The notes: a model not told the origin generated them from the sequence alone. Positions 9,364-19,034 are shown, counted from the first letter of the stretch. The stretch is 64,000 nt of DNA from Flavobacteriales bacterium (GCA_012269745.1 JAAXJR010000041.1:32416-96415), one strand, 5' to 3'. Numbers and translations are program-made.

Positions 9364-10821
9364 TCAGTCTACGTTTGGAATGTTTTCTAATGTTGCTAGG
9401 AAAAACTCCCAGCTCTTTTTCACGGATGAAATCTGTGTTTTTTCGTCTGGACTGTGCGCACCACGAATGTTTGGCCCAAAGGAAATCAACTCCATTTCAG
9501 GGTAATTGGTTCCCAAAATTCCACACTCTAAACCGGCATGGCAAGCATTTACGCGTGGCTCCCCGCTAAAGAGCTTGCGGTACAAATCCGTCATCGTTGT
9601 TAGAATGGCACTCTTTGGATTAGGTGTCCAACCTGGGTAGGAACCTGTACACTCTACAGCACAACCAATAGCTTCAAAGTTTCGGGCAATGGCACGTGCT
9701 AAGTCCATTTTTTCACTCTCCACCGAACTACGCGTTAAACAAAGGATGGTTAACTCACCGTCCTTCAAAAGAACACGCGCCGTATTATTCGAGGTTTGAA
9801 CGAGCCCTTCGATGTCCGGAGACATGCGGTAAATACCATTCGGGTTGGCGTACAACGCAGTAACTAAAGCACTTTGAAACTCTTCACTTACAACCTCTAG
9901 TGGATCATCCATTTCTTCCCAAGCCAATTCCAGATTCGGATCCGTCGTACCATGTTCGGCAATGAGCTCAGCACCAACCTCACCCAAAATGTTCTCAAAA
10001 GCACCTATTCCGGCATTTGGAACTACTACAACCGCTACGCTCTCACGAGGTATTGCATTGCGAAGACCACCTCCATCTAAAGAAGCTAAACGAACAGTCT
10101 CTCCAAGTCGGTCAAGCACTCTATTCATCAACTTATTGGCATTCCCTAGACCCTTGTGGATATCCATTCCGCTGTGTCCACCACTTAAACCACGAACCAC
10201 TAGTTCGAAGGCAGTAGCATCTTCAGGAGAAGGCTCCATGGCCACCTTGCGGGTCGCATTGATGTCGATACCTCCCGCACAACCGATGGTCAATTCATCG
10301 TCGTCCTCAGTATCAATGTTCAAGAGAATCTTCCCATTAAGCATACCGCCTTTAAGCTCAAGAGCACCAGTCATACCAGTCTCCTCGTCAATGGTAAACA
10401 AGGCATCAATAGCTGGATGTGGAATATCTGTAGAACTTAACACAGCCATGATATAGGCTACGCCCATACCGTTATCGGCACCTAAGGTTGTTCCGCGTGC
10501 TTTAACCCAATCTCCATCAACATACATATCAATGCCTTGAGTATCGAAGTCAAAGTCTGTGTCGTTGTTTTTTTGGTGCACCATATCCAGGTGTGCCTGG
10601 AGAACAACAGAGGTTCGGTCCTCCATTCCTGAAGTAGCTGGTTTACGAATGAACACATTACCGATGTGATCTACTTCGGTAGGTAAGCCCAAGGAATTCC
10701 CGAAATCTACCATGAACTGTATAACACGCTCTTCCTTTTTGGAAGGACGCGGTACGGCGTTCAAATCTGCAAAATGGTTCCAAACGGATTGTGGCTCAAG
10801 GCCTCTTACTTCACTGCTCAT
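9364..10821 (-). CDS. pepD: Aminoacyl-histidine dipeptidase (M20 family, PepD)
   Basis: 485 aa. A cytosolic di-zinc peptidase that cleaves Xaa-His and other dipeptides. Metal and catalytic signatures of M20 enzymes are visible: HLDMVHQK, GTTLGADNGMGVAY (bridging Asp), FTIDEETGMTGAL (general-base Glu and ligand), a dimerisation lid in the middle with GGHSGMDIHKG, and a late His in HAGLECGIL. The length matches PepD. It lies 1 bp downstream of argS and 1 bp upstream of ffh, so the three are almost certainly co-transcribed. Confidence 0.93.
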   Translation of the reverse strand: MSSEVRGLEPQSVWNHFADLNAVPRPSKKEERVIQFMVDFGNSLGLPTEVDHIGNVFIRKPATSGMEDRTSVVLQAHLDMVHQKNNDTDFDFDTQGIDMYVDGDWVKARGTTLGADNGMGVAYIMAVLSSTDIPHPAIDALFTIDEETGMTGALELKGGMLNGKILLNIDTEDDDELTIGCAGGIDINATRKVAMEPSPEDATAFELVVRGLSGGHSGMDIHKGLGNANKLMNRVLDRLGETVRLASLDGGGLRNAIPRESVAVVVVPNAGIGAFENILGEVGAELIAEHGTTDPNLELAWEEMDDPLEVVSEEFQSALVTALYANPNGIYRMSPDIEGLVQTSNNTARVLLKDGELTILCLTRSSVESEKMDLARAIARNFEAIGCAVECTGSYPGWTPNPKSAILTTMTDLYRKLFSGEPRVNACHAGLECGILGTNYPEMELISFGPNIRGAHSPDEKTQISSVKKSWEFFLATLENIPNVD

Positions 10822-10822
10822 A

Positions 10823-12577
10823 TTACATTCTATTCGGTACTTGGATACCCAAGCAATTCATGGATTCTTTAACTACCTCACCTACTGCTTTACTTAACGC
10901 CAAACGGAAGGTGATGGTTTTATCATTCTCTGCACGTAAGATGCTGTTGTTTTGATAGAAGCCATTGTACTTCTTCACTAACTCGTACGTGTAATTTGCT
11001 AGGACTGCAGGACTCAAATTCGCCGCGGCCTTGTTCACCATATCTGGGAAATCGAGGATAGCCTTAATCAAGGTCACTTCATCTTCATTCGGAGTAATGT
11101 CAGACCAAGCTTCGTTGTATGCACCTTCTGCTTTGCGCTGTAAGCTCTGAATACGAGCATAGGTGTACTGTATAAAAGGACCTGTATGTCCATTGAAATC
11201 AATGCTATCGGCCGGATTAAACAGCATACGCTTCTTCGGATCAACCTTGAGGATGAAGTATTTCAAAGCACCCAATCCTAACGTAGTAAACAACTGCATT
11301 TGCTCATCCTCACTAAGACCATCTAGTTTGCCCAGTTCCATGGAAATAGATGCTGCATCCGCCACCATACTGTCTATAAGATCGTCTGCATCGACTACGG
11401 TTCCCTCACGAGATTTCATTTTACCTGTTGGTAAATCAACCATCCCGTAGCTCAAGTGATGCAACTTATCTGCCCAGCCATAGCCCAAACGCTTTAAGAT
11501 GATGAACAACACCTTGAAGTGGTAATCTTGCTCGTTACCCACAACGTAGGTCATGCCCTCGGCATCGAAGTCTACGAATCGTTGAATAGCGGTTCCGATG
11601 TCTTGCGTCATGTACACCGAAGTACCGTCGCTTCGAAGAACAAGCTTGTGGTCCAAACCTTCATCTTCGAGGTCAATCCACACCGAGCCATCTTCTTTTT
11701 GATAGAACACCCCTTTTTCAAGGCCTTTTATCACATCATCCTTGCCGAGAACGTAGGTATTGCTTTCGTAGTAATTCTTGTCAAAGTCTACCCCGAGTTT
11801 AGTGTAGGTGGTATTGAACCCGTCGTACACCCAGCCATTCATCGTTTTCCACAGGTCAACTACTTCCTGGTCGCCTTGCTCCCATTTGAGCAGCATCTCT
11901 TGCGCCTTTAGAAGCGACGGAGCTTGCTTTTTGGCCAATTCTTCAGACATACCACCGGCGACCAATTCCTTGATTTCCGCCTTGTACACCTGATCGAACT
12001 TCACGTAGTATTTACCCACGAGATGATCGCCTTTGAGTCCACTGCTCTGCGGAGTCTCACCCTCACCGTACTCTTGCCAAGCCAGCATCGACTTACAGAT
12101 GTGAATTCCTCTATCATTGATGATCTGAACCTTCACAACGTCCACACCGTTTGCTTTCAAGATCTGGCTTACCGAATACCCCAAGAGGTTATTTCGGATG
12201 TGCCCCAAGTGCAACGGTTTGTTGGTGTTAGGAGAGCTGTACTCAACGATGTATTTACCCTTGCTCGCAGGTGTCGGAAGCCCGAGTCTATCAGAGCTAA
12301 CAAACGACTCAAAATCAGAAACATATCCACCTCTGTCTAAACTCATATTCAAGAATCCTTTCACCACATTGAATGCAGTAACAACCCCTGATTCTAAGAG
12401 CTTTTCTCCAATCTCATTGGCTACCATTTCTGGTGCTTTTTTAGCGGCTCTTACAAACGGGAAAACGACCAATGTGAGGTCGCCTTCAAATTCCTTTCTG
12501 GTTTCTTGTAATTCCACCGAGGCTTCTACCCCATACAGTTCGTGAATTACTGACCCTATGTTTTGTTCTAAGCTCAT
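10823..12577 (-). CDS. argS: Arginyl-tRNA synthetase
   Basis: 584 aa. A class Ia synthetase charging tRNA-Arg. The HIGH-type motif is HLGHIRNN (about residue 118) inside the family block EYSSPNTNKPLHLGH; the KMSKS-type loop is GKMKSREGT. An N-terminal ArgRS-specific Add1 domain and a C-terminal DALR anticodon-binding domain (from YTYARIQSLQ to the end) are present. The stop is 1 bp before pepD; the start is 3 bp after the CtlX-like gene, so charging of arginine and its degradation are encoded side by side. Confidence 0.97.
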   Translation of the reverse strand: MSLEQNIGSVIHELYGVEASVELQETRKEFEGDLTLVVFPFVRAAKKAPEMVANEIGEKLLESGVVTAFNVVKGFLNMSLDRGGYVSDFESFVSSDRLGLPTPASKGKYIVEYSSPNTNKPLHLGHIRNNLLGYSVSQILKANGVDVVKVQIINDRGIHICKSMLAWQEYGEGETPQSSGLKGDHLVGKYYVKFDQVYKAEIKELVAGGMSEELAKKQAPSLLKAQEMLLKWEQGDQEVVDLWKTMNGWVYDGFNTTYTKLGVDFDKNYYESNTYVLGKDDVIKGLEKGVFYQKEDGSVWIDLEDEGLDHKLVLRSDGTSVYMTQDIGTAIQRFVDFDAEGMTYVVGNEQDYHFKVLFIILKRLGYGWADKLHHLSYGMVDLPTGKMKSREGTVVDADDLIDSMVADAASISMELGKLDGLSEDEQMQLFTTLGLGALKYFILKVDPKKRMLFNPADSIDFNGHTGPFIQYTYARIQSLQRKAEGAYNEAWSDITPNEDEVTLIKAILDFPDMVNKAAANLSPAVLANYTYELVKKYNGFYQNNSILRAENDKTITFRLALSKAVGEVVKESMNCLGIQVPNRM

Positions 12578-12580
12578 GAG

Positions 12581-13522
12581 CTACGGTTGTTTTGGCAAAT
12601 ATATTTCAGCGAGCATGCATCTTGCACTTCCCCCGCCAAGAGTTTCAATAGTTGTTAAATCCGAATGAAGGATGCTGTGGTGCCTTTCTATCATTTCTTT
12701 TTGGTCCGATTCCAAGCAGTTGTAAGCACTCGTGCTCATGACCAAGTATAGTTTGTCATCTGCGCCTTTAACGAGAAGCATGTTTCCTCCAAATTCGTGC
12801 TTTTGTGCTTCAGAAATAACCAAAACCTGTTTCCCACTCCCCTCAATAATGTCAATGACCATCTTGCGTTCATCCAAATTATCGATAGTATCAACGCAGA
12901 GCACGGCATATTTATCAGTCATACACATGAGCACATTGGTATGATATATGGGCTGGCGTCCTTTGGGAGTATCTTGGAATGCACTAAAGACGACGGGCTG
13001 GTACTCAAATCGACCACAGATTTCTTCAAACAAATGCTCATCAGCACGCTGGCTACGCGCCATGTAGGCGATTTTTTGGTCGTGGTCAAAAATGATACAA
13101 CCGGTTCCCTCCAAGAAGGTACCCTGCTCTTCTGCATCTGAAATGTCTAAGACCTCTCCGATTACAAAACCGGCTTTAGTCAGGACTTCTTCAATATCAG
13201 CGCGGCGCTCCAACCTCCTGTTCTCGGCCTTCATTGGATAGAGTACCACACAGCCGTCTTCGTGCATACTAATCCAGTTGTTTGGAAAGATGCTATCTGG
13301 AGTGTGTGGCTGCTCGTCGTCTTGAACAACCAAAACCTCCACGCCGGCAGCGCGAAGCTTGGCAACAAAGGTGTCAAATTCGACTTGTGCTTGTGCATTG
13401 TCGAGCGCAGCATCAGTAGCAGCGTCCTGCTGCTGGTAGAAATTGTCAACTGCAGTTTGAGCATTCATCCCGAAGCGAATAGGACGAACCATGAGAATGG
13501 TATTTGTAGCGTTCTTCGTCAT
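12581..13522 (-). CDS. ctlX: CtlX-like citrulline hydrolase / arginine-deiminase-superfamily enzyme
   Basis: 313 aa. A guanidino-group-modifying enzyme. The segment SIFPNNWISMH, the GTFLEGTGCIIFD core (Glu/Asp ligands), HTNVLMCMTDKYAVLC with its active-site His, and the catalytic Cys302 in GGGSARCMLAEIY agree with the CtlX branch, whose studied members hydrolyse citrulline to ornithine. Substrate specificity cannot be read from sequence, so arginine or another ureido/guanidino compound stays possible. Its start codon shares bases with the stop of the upstream paralogous gene (TAATG), meaning translational coupling. Confidence 0.8.
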   Translation of the reverse strand: MTKNATNTILMVRPIRFGMNAQTAVDNFYQQQDAATDAALDNAQAQVEFDTFVAKLRAAGVEVLVVQDDEQPHTPDSIFPNNWISMHEDGCVVLYPMKAENRRLERRADIEEVLTKAGFVIGEVLDISDAEEQGTFLEGTGCIIFDHDQKIAYMARSQRADEHLFEEICGRFEYQPVVFSAFQDTPKGRQPIYHTNVLMCMTDKYAVLCVDTIDNLDERKMVIDIIEGSGKQVLVISEAQKHEFGGNMLLVKGADDKLYLVMSTSAYNCLESDQKEMIERHHSILHSDLTTIETLGGGSARCMLAEIYLPKQP

Positions 13523-14439
13523 TAGTCTTCGCGTTCTAATGGCATGGTACTACAACGCAACAATCCGCCCATCTTTACAACTTCATCGTAAGTGATTGCA
13601 TGGACCGTGTAGCCTCTTTCTTCGAGCCACGTCTCCAATCTAACTGCTGAAGCACTAATCAACACTTCCTTCGGACCAATGCTAAATACGTTTGTATGAA
13701 GGTCATAGGCTTCATCTTCGGTGCAATAGAAAATATTTTCAGTGCCGAATTGGGATTCAATCCAAGTGACATCCGCCGCATTTTTGAAAAGATGAGGTGC
13801 TAGCAATAGTGCATCACCCAAAGGCTGGAAGGCGCAATCTAAATGCAGTGAGCCCTTGCGAGGATCGACATCGCTCTTCAGAAGTTCAAATCCTTTAAAA
13901 TCGTAGGCTGGAAATTCATCTTGCAAATACTCAAATCCTGCTTCATTAGTGCGTGCAGTGGTATATCTTTCATAGGTATCATTATCACTTACCCCTACAA
14001 AGACAAAGGGTTCATGAACGATTACATCCCCGCCCTCTGCAAAACAACCGCTAGGCATCATAATGATGTTTGACGAGGGTATACTATCGAGCAAATGGTC
14101 TATAGCGTGCAACTCATCTGCGCGATCTTCGATGACATTGGGCAAAATAAATTGGTCATCAATAACAAAACCAATATCTCTTGTAAATACCTGATTAGTA
14201 GACTCCAGCACTTCTGGACGAAGAACTTTAATGTCCAACGACTCTAACTTTTCTACTAATGTTGTCATCTGTCCCATGCAATCTTCTACATCAGGATACG
14301 TTCCTAATTCTACGCTTTCTCTGCTTCTGGCGTCGTAGCAATTTTCAATGGCTGGCTTAGGGCCCATTTTACGGGCAATTCCAACCATGACCGATCGTAA
14401 TTTTCCGTACTCTGATTTAATATTTGGGTGTATTTGCAT
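13522..14439 (-). CDS. Arginine deiminase / dimethylargininase-family amidinotransferase
   Basis: 305 aa. Same superfamily as the next gene. It shows FTRDIGFVIDDQFILPN, CFAEGGDVIVHEP (substrate-binding Asp/Glu), the catalytic-type His in SLHLDCAFQPL, and the nucleophile Cys296 in LLRCSTMPLERED close to the C-terminus. Family members convert arginine or methylated arginines to citrulline. With the CtlX-like neighbour it could form a two-step arginine to citrulline to ornithine route; this is inferred from context. It is the first gene of the leftward operon, with a perfect -7 promoter element about 20 bp upstream. Confidence 0.82.
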   Translation of the reverse strand: MQIHPNIKSEYGKLRSVMVGIARKMGPKPAIENCYDARSRESVELGTYPDVEDCMGQMTTLVEKLESLDIKVLRPEVLESTNQVFTRDIGFVIDDQFILPNVIEDRADELHAIDHLLDSIPSSNIIMMPSGCFAEGGDVIVHEPFVFVGVSDNDTYERYTTARTNEAGFEYLQDEFPAYDFKGFELLKSDVDPRKGSLHLDCAFQPLGDALLLAPHLFKNAADVTWIESQFGTENIFYCTEDEAYDLHTNVFSIGPKEVLISASAVRLETWLEERGYTVHAITYDEVVKMGGLLRCSTMPLERED

Positions 14440-14458
14440 GTGATGGGTTAATGGACGA

Positions 14459-14466
14459 CAAAAATA
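14459..14466 (-). promoter_or_regulatory. Candidate -7 element of the arginine/argS operon
   Basis: On the minus strand the sequence is TATTTTTG, a perfect match to the Bacteroidota -7 consensus TAnnTTTG. It lies 20 bp before the ATG of the first operon gene, leaving a leader of roughly 15 nt. No clear TTG -33 element is seen at the usual distance. Confidence 0.5.
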
Positions 14467-14523
14467 GATGAAAAGTGTTGATAACGCTATGAAACTACGC
14501 GCTTTTACTAACGCCTAACCAAT

Positions 14524-14531
14524 TATTTTTG
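14524..14531 (+). promoter_or_regulatory. Candidate -7 element of the ftsK operon
   Basis: TATTTTTG matches TAnnTTTG exactly and lies 20 bp before the ftsK ATG. A TTTT tract at 14503-14506, 17 bp upstream, is a weak stand-in for the TTTG -33 box. With the opposite element at 14459-14466 this makes the 112-bp gap a divergent promoter region. Confidence 0.5.
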
Positions 14532-14551
14532 ATAGTACTACAATTGAAACT

Positions 14552-16978
14552 ATGGCCAAGAGAAAAACCGCGTCTAAAAAGAACAATCCTCCTAAAATTG
14601 TTGGAGCAATCAAGCAGGCAAGTCTTGGAGTAAAAGAAGTATCTGACGACCCTACAACGAAAATCTTCTTAGGGGTAATGCTTGTTTTTATTGGCGCCTT
14701 TCTGTTCTTCTCACAACTGAGTTTTCTTTGGAATTGGTCCGCAGACTATAGCTTGAATACCGCAAATAATGAGGCGTTGCAGGATCTAGTAGCCCGAAAT
14801 CTCTTTGGAACCCTGGGTCACAGCATTGGCTGGATTTTGATGCTTCGTGGTTTCGGTGTAGCCGGATTCTTGATAGCGTTTTACGTCTTTGCCATGGGAT
14901 TGCGGTATGCCTTTGAGTTTAAAAGATTTAAACCAATTGGTTTATTAAATCACGTCATCATTACTGGCCTTCTCATCAGTGTATTTGTTTCTGCACTTGT
15001 TTCGAGCCACCCAACCGTATTGGGAGGAATTACAGCATATTACCTTGCACATTTATTAGGCCTAAAGTTAGGCGCAGTGGGCATTTACCTGTTATTGATT
15101 GGTTGTGCCGCACTGTATGTTATTGCCACCTTTAAGGTGAGCCAATTGAAATTTCCATCAAGAGCTGCCGCCCCTGACGCGCTGCAAGAAGATACTGAAG
15201 ACAGCGTGATGGCCGAAGATGAAGAATCTATACAAACAGTTTCGTTTGACCAGGTGGAGTCTATTCCCGAGCCTGTCATTAAAACTGAGTTGGTTGAGGA
15301 TGAGCCGGAGGAGGAATTGAAAATTGAATTGGCCCCACAACCCGAAACTAATGAAGTTCTAGTATCTAATGTACCCAAGCAGGAACAAGATGAAGGGTTC
15401 GATGTCAAAGTCGAGGTGCACAAGGAAGAGGAAGCGACCAAAAAAGAGATCAATCAGAAGGTCAAGGATTTTGGAGAGTATGACCCTACCTTAGATTTAA
15501 GCAGATTTAGACTGCCCGGGATTGATTTACTTCAACAATACGGCGACGGTCAAATCACCTTCGACAAGGAGGAAATTGAGAAGAACAAGAACAATATTGT
15601 AGACACTCTACGTAACTATAATATTGAGATTAAGGAGATTAAAGCGACTATTGGCCCAACAGTGACACTCTATGAGATCGTCCCAGCAGCAGGTATTCGT
15701 ATTTCCAAAATCAAAAATCTTGAGGACGATATTGCTCTGAGTCTAGCGGCTTTGGGTATACGTATCATCGCCCCTATCCCGGGTAAAGGAACCATTGGTA
15801 TCGAGGTACCGAACGCCAAACCACAAATGGTGAGCATGAAGCAAGTTATTTCTAGCAAGCGCTTTCAACAGGCCGATATGGAATTGCCAGTAGCTATGGG
15901 ACGTACCATTACCAATGAGAATTTTGTCTTTGATCTCGCTAAGATGCCGCACTTATTGATGGCTGGTGCTACGGGTCAAGGCAAGTCGGTTGGTCTGAAT
16001 GCCATATTAACGTCACTATTGTACAAGAAACACCCGTCTCAACTCAAGTTCGTGTTGGTGGATCCGAAGAAGGTGGAATTGACATTGTATAACAAGATTG
16101 AACGTCATTACCTCGCAGTACTTCCAGATTCTGACGAAGCAATCATTACAGACACCACCAAGGTGGTCAATACCTTGAACAGCCTGTGTATTGAAATGGA
16201 CAATCGTTACGAACTCTTGAAATCTGCCATGGTTCGTAACATTAAAGAATACAATGCGAAGTTCATTTCGCGCCGATTGAATCCTGAGGAGGGACACCGT
16301 TTCCTGCCTTACATCGTTCTGGTCATTGATGAATTTGCCGATCTTATTATGACTGCCGGTAAGGAGGTTGAGATGCCTATTGCCCGTCTCGCGCAGCTTG
16401 CACGTGCCATTGGAATCCACTTGATTGTTGCTACGCAGCGCCCTTCGGTTAATGTAATTACAGGTATCATCAAGGCAAACTTCCCGGCCCGTGCTGCCTT
16501 CCGTGTTACCTCTAAAATAGATTCTAGAACCATTTTGGATGCAGGAGGTGCGGATCAGCTCATTGGTAAAGGGGACATGCTTTTCTCTCAGGGGTCCGAT
16601 TTAATTCGTCTCCAATGTGCCTTTGTGGATACACCGGAAGTTGAGGAAATTTGTGACTTTATTGGTAATCAGCAAGCCTACCCTACGGCCTATCAGCTTC
16701 CTGAATATGTTGGTGAAGAAGGCGGTGGCGTAGGAGATATAGACCCTTCCGACCGCGATGTACTATTTGAAGATGCTGCTCGTTTAGTTGTAGCCACACA
16801 ACAAGGGTCTACCTCTATGATACAGCGCAAGCTTAAATTAGGCTACAATAGAGCAGGACGCATCGTTGACCAATTAGAGGCTGCGGGTATCCTTGGACCG
16901 TTTGAAGGGTCTAAAGCGAGACAAGTTTTAGTCCCAGACGATATGGCATTGGAACAGAAATTGAAAGGAGATGCGTAA
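14552..16978 (+). CDS. ftsK: DNA translocase FtsK/SpoIIIE
   Basis: 808 aa. A septum-anchored hexameric motor that pumps chromosomal DNA and supports dimer resolution at cell division. Order: about four N-terminal membrane segments (roughly residues 30-200), an acidic Glu/Asp-rich linker (about 210-305), an alpha domain, the RecA-like beta motor with Walker A GATGQGKS at about 471-478 and Walker B YIVLVIDEFADL, and the C-terminal gamma winged helix (RKLKLGYNRAGRIVDQLEAAGI) that reads KOPS-type polar sequences. The length is typical of Bacteroidota FtsK. It is the first gene of the rightward envelope operon. Confidence 0.97.
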   Translation: MAKRKTASKKNNPPKIVGAIKQASLGVKEVSDDPTTKIFLGVMLVFIGAFLFFSQLSFLWNWSADYSLNTANNEALQDLVARNLFGTLGHSIGWILMLRGFGVAGFLIAFYVFAMGLRYAFEFKRFKPIGLLNHVIITGLLISVFVSALVSSHPTVLGGITAYYLAHLLGLKLGAVGIYLLLIGCAALYVIATFKVSQLKFPSRAAAPDALQEDTEDSVMAEDEESIQTVSFDQVESIPEPVIKTELVEDEPEEELKIELAPQPETNEVLVSNVPKQEQDEGFDVKVEVHKEEEATKKEINQKVKDFGEYDPTLDLSRFRLPGIDLLQQYGDGQITFDKEEIEKNKNNIVDTLRNYNIEIKEIKATIGPTVTLYEIVPAAGIRISKIKNLEDDIALSLAALGIRIIAPIPGKGTIGIEVPNAKPQMVSMKQVISSKRFQQADMELPVAMGRTITNENFVFDLAKMPHLLMAGATGQGKSVGLNAILTSLLYKKHPSQLKFVLVDPKKVELTLYNKIERHYLAVLPDSDEAIITDTTKVVNTLNSLCIEMDNRYELLKSAMVRNIKEYNAKFISRRLNPEEGHRFLPYIVLVIDEFADLIMTAGKEVEMPIARLAQLARAIGIHLIVATQRPSVNVITGIIKANFPARAAFRVTSKIDSRTILDAGGADQLIGKGDMLFSQGSDLIRLQCAFVDTPEVEEICDFIGNQQAYPTAYQLPEYVGEEGGGVGDIDPSDRDVLFEDAARLVVATQQGSTSMIQRKLKLGYNRAGRIVDQLEAAGILGPFEGSKARQVLVPDDMALEQKLKGDA

Positions 16979-17609
16979 ATTGCACCACATGAGAATTATC
17001 GCCTTATTACTTCTACCCTTCTTGACTATTGGACAAAGTCATGAAGAAGCTAAGAAACTCTTGAATCAAGTATACGAGAGCACATTGGCTTTAGAAACGC
17101 AGCACATCACCTTTACAAATACCATCGAGGTACCAAGTAATGGTGGCATGAAAAAACGCAGTTCAAGCGGTGAATTATACGCTATTGGCGAAAAAGTACG
17201 CGTAAAAACTGATGCCTTCGAATTCCTTTCAGACGGCTCGAAAGCCTACCTTATTTATCCCGAAGACGAAGAAATAGAGGTTGCTGCTACGGACGAAGAA
17301 ACCAGTCTTTCACCAGCAGATATACTTAAGAATTACCAAAGCGGCTACAGCTATAAGATGGCCGGTCGCTCTACCGATGACGGTAAAACCTTACAATACA
17401 TCCGTCTAAAACCCGTGGCTAACGAAGAAGTGAAAGAGATTTTAATCGGCATAAATATGACGACTATGCTCTTAGACAACTACACTCAATTCGGAACGAA
17501 CGGGTCTAACAACATATTCTCAGTAGATACCTACAAAGTGAATACCGCTTTAGACGCATCGATGTTTGACATCAATAGTGCAGAATTCTCAGGGTACTAC
17601 CGACTTTAA
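16971..17609 (+). CDS. lolA: LolA-like outer-membrane lipoprotein carrier
   Basis: 212 aa from the ATG at 16971, which overlaps the end of ftsK by 8 bp; an ATG at 16989 (MRIIALLLLPFLTIGQS) would start directly at the signal peptide and is equally plausible. The mature part is a LolA-type open beta-barrel: ALETQHITFTNTI, SSSGELYAIGEKVRVKTD, LIYPEDEEIEV, then strand-rich sequence to the end. LolA proteins ferry lipoproteins through the periplasm. The neighbours (ftsK before, LptF/LptG permease after) support an envelope role. The family is divergent in Bacteroidota, so the symbol is by family resemblance. Confidence 0.82.
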   Translation: MRKLHHMRIIALLLLPFLTIGQSHEEAKKLLNQVYESTLALETQHITFTNTIEVPSNGGMKKRSSSGELYAIGEKVRVKTDAFEFLSDGSKAYLIYPEDEEIEVAATDEETSLSPADILKNYQSGYSYKMAGRSTDDGKTLQYIRLKPVANEEVKEILIGINMTTMLLDNYTQFGTNGSNNIFSVDTYKVNTALDASMFDINSAEFSGYYRL

Positions 17610-17612
17610 AAA

Positions 17613-19034
17613 ATGAATAAACTAGACCTCTACGTCTTAAGAAGCTTTATAAAACCATTGATTCCAACCATAGGAATCATGGTTTTTTTCTTTTTGATGC
17701 AAATGGTCTGGAAATACATCGACGACCTTGCTGGCAAAGGGATAGAATGGTATACCATCCTTGAACTCATGTTCTATTGGGCAGCGAGCGTAGTCCCGTT
17801 CGCTCTGCCAGTTAGTGTGTTGTTCGCATCACTGCTCACCTTTGGAAACTTTGGAGAGCACTATGAGATGGCTGCAATGAAAAGCTCCGGAATCTCACTA
17901 TTTCGAGGTATTCGCTCTCTCATCATTTTAAATGTACTCATTGCTATAGGTGCCTATTTCTTCTACAACAATGTGATCCCCGTGGCCAATCTGAAAGGGC
18001 AAAGTTTATTGGTCAACATCTCAAAAAGTAAACCTGCATTTCATATCACGCCTGGGATATTCTACAATGGATTTGACGGATACAGCATTAAGATTGGTGA
18101 GAAAGAAGGCGATGAAGAGCAACTACTACGCGACATATATATCTACGATCACAAAGAGAACAAAAAAGGCAATCATAAAGTCCTCACTGCCTCTTCAGGA
18201 ATCATGCGAACCGTAGGCGGAAGTAGATTTCTAGAAATAGAGTTGCACGACGGTTCAACCTACGAGGACATTGTTAAAAAAGACAGAGCAGAGCGTCGCA
18301 AAATGCCGTGGGCACGAAGCGCATTCGATACCGCCTACATACGCTTCCCACTTGATGGATTCTCAAACGAGGATTTGTATAAGACCAGGAGAAGAGACTT
18401 TATGATGCTCAATACGAGCCAGCTTTTGGCTAAAACCGACACTCTTGAGGAGCAAATCAAAGAAAGACAAGCACATTTCGAAAAGAACCTGCAAGGCAAA
18501 TACAAATTCGACTACGTAGATATCGCTTCTGGCCAGCCAGAGGTCCTTAAAGAGAATCTGATGAAGAATTTGCTCAGCGGTATGCGTATAAGAGCGTCAC
18601 AGAATGCGATTAGGTTAGCTCGAAGTAATTTGGACTATCTACGTCAACAACAACGAGAGATGGAATGGCGTGAAGAGATGTACATGCGGCATTGGATAGA
18701 ATACTACAAGAAATACGCTCTAGGCGTGGCTGTACTTATCATGTTCTTTATCGGTGCCCCACTGGGAAGTATCATCAGAAAAGGCGGTATTGGTCTTCCT
18801 TTGGTCATTAGTACCATAGCCTTTTTGATCTTTCACATTCTCAATACGACCTTCGAAAAAATGGGTCGTGAAATGCTCATGGACGTGGAACTTGCAAGCT
18901 GGCTACCCTCCATGATTCTTGCACCAATTGCACTTTGGCTTACATATAGCGCATCCACGGACAGATCTTTGCTCTCCGGAGAATGGTTTAATATCATTAC
19001 ATCAAGATTCCGCAAAAACACCCCAGATGCCTAA
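17613..19034 (+). CDS. LptF/LptG-family lipopolysaccharide export permease
   Basis: 473 aa. A YjgP/YjgQ-family membrane subunit that extracts LPS from the inner membrane together with the LptB ATPase. Three N-terminal membrane segments (IGIMVFFFLMQMVW; LMFYWAASVVPFALPVSVLF; IILNVLIAIGAYFF), a periplasmic beta-jellyroll with inserted charged helices (about 130-370), and three C-terminal segments (LGVAVLIMFFIGAPLGSIIRKGG, then two more) match the family. Conserved EMAAMKSSGIS and APLGSIIRKGG segments are visible. Whether it is the F or G paralogue is not clear. It lies 3 bp after the LolA-like gene and overlaps the following glycosyltransferase start. Confidence 0.92.
   Translation: MNKLDLYVLRSFIKPLIPTIGIMVFFFLMQMVWKYIDDLAGKGIEWYTILELMFYWAASVVPFALPVSVLFASLLTFGNFGEHYEMAAMKSSGISLFRGIRSLIILNVLIAIGAYFFYNNVIPVANLKGQSLLVNISKSKPAFHITPGIFYNGFDGYSIKIGEKEGDEEQLLRDIYIYDHKENKKGNHKVLTASSGIMRTVGGSRFLEIELHDGSTYEDIVKKDRAERRKMPWARSAFDTAYIRFPLDGFSNEDLYKTRRRDFMMLNTSQLLAKTDTLEEQIKERQAHFEKNLQGKYKFDYVDIASGQPEVLKENLMKNLLSGMRIRASQNAIRLARSNLDYLRQQQREMEWREEMYMRHWIEYYKKYALGVAVLIMFFIGAPLGSIIRKGGIGLPLVISTIAFLIFHILNTTFEKMGREMLMDVELASWLPSMILAPIALWLTYSASTDRSLLSGEWFNIITSRFRKNTPDA

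Noticed and set aside
18919..19026. Longer start for the GT4-like glycosyltransferase inside the LptF/LptG gene
   Set aside because: The added 36 residues do not resemble the family, whose sequence starts at the ATG 19027 (KILILS).
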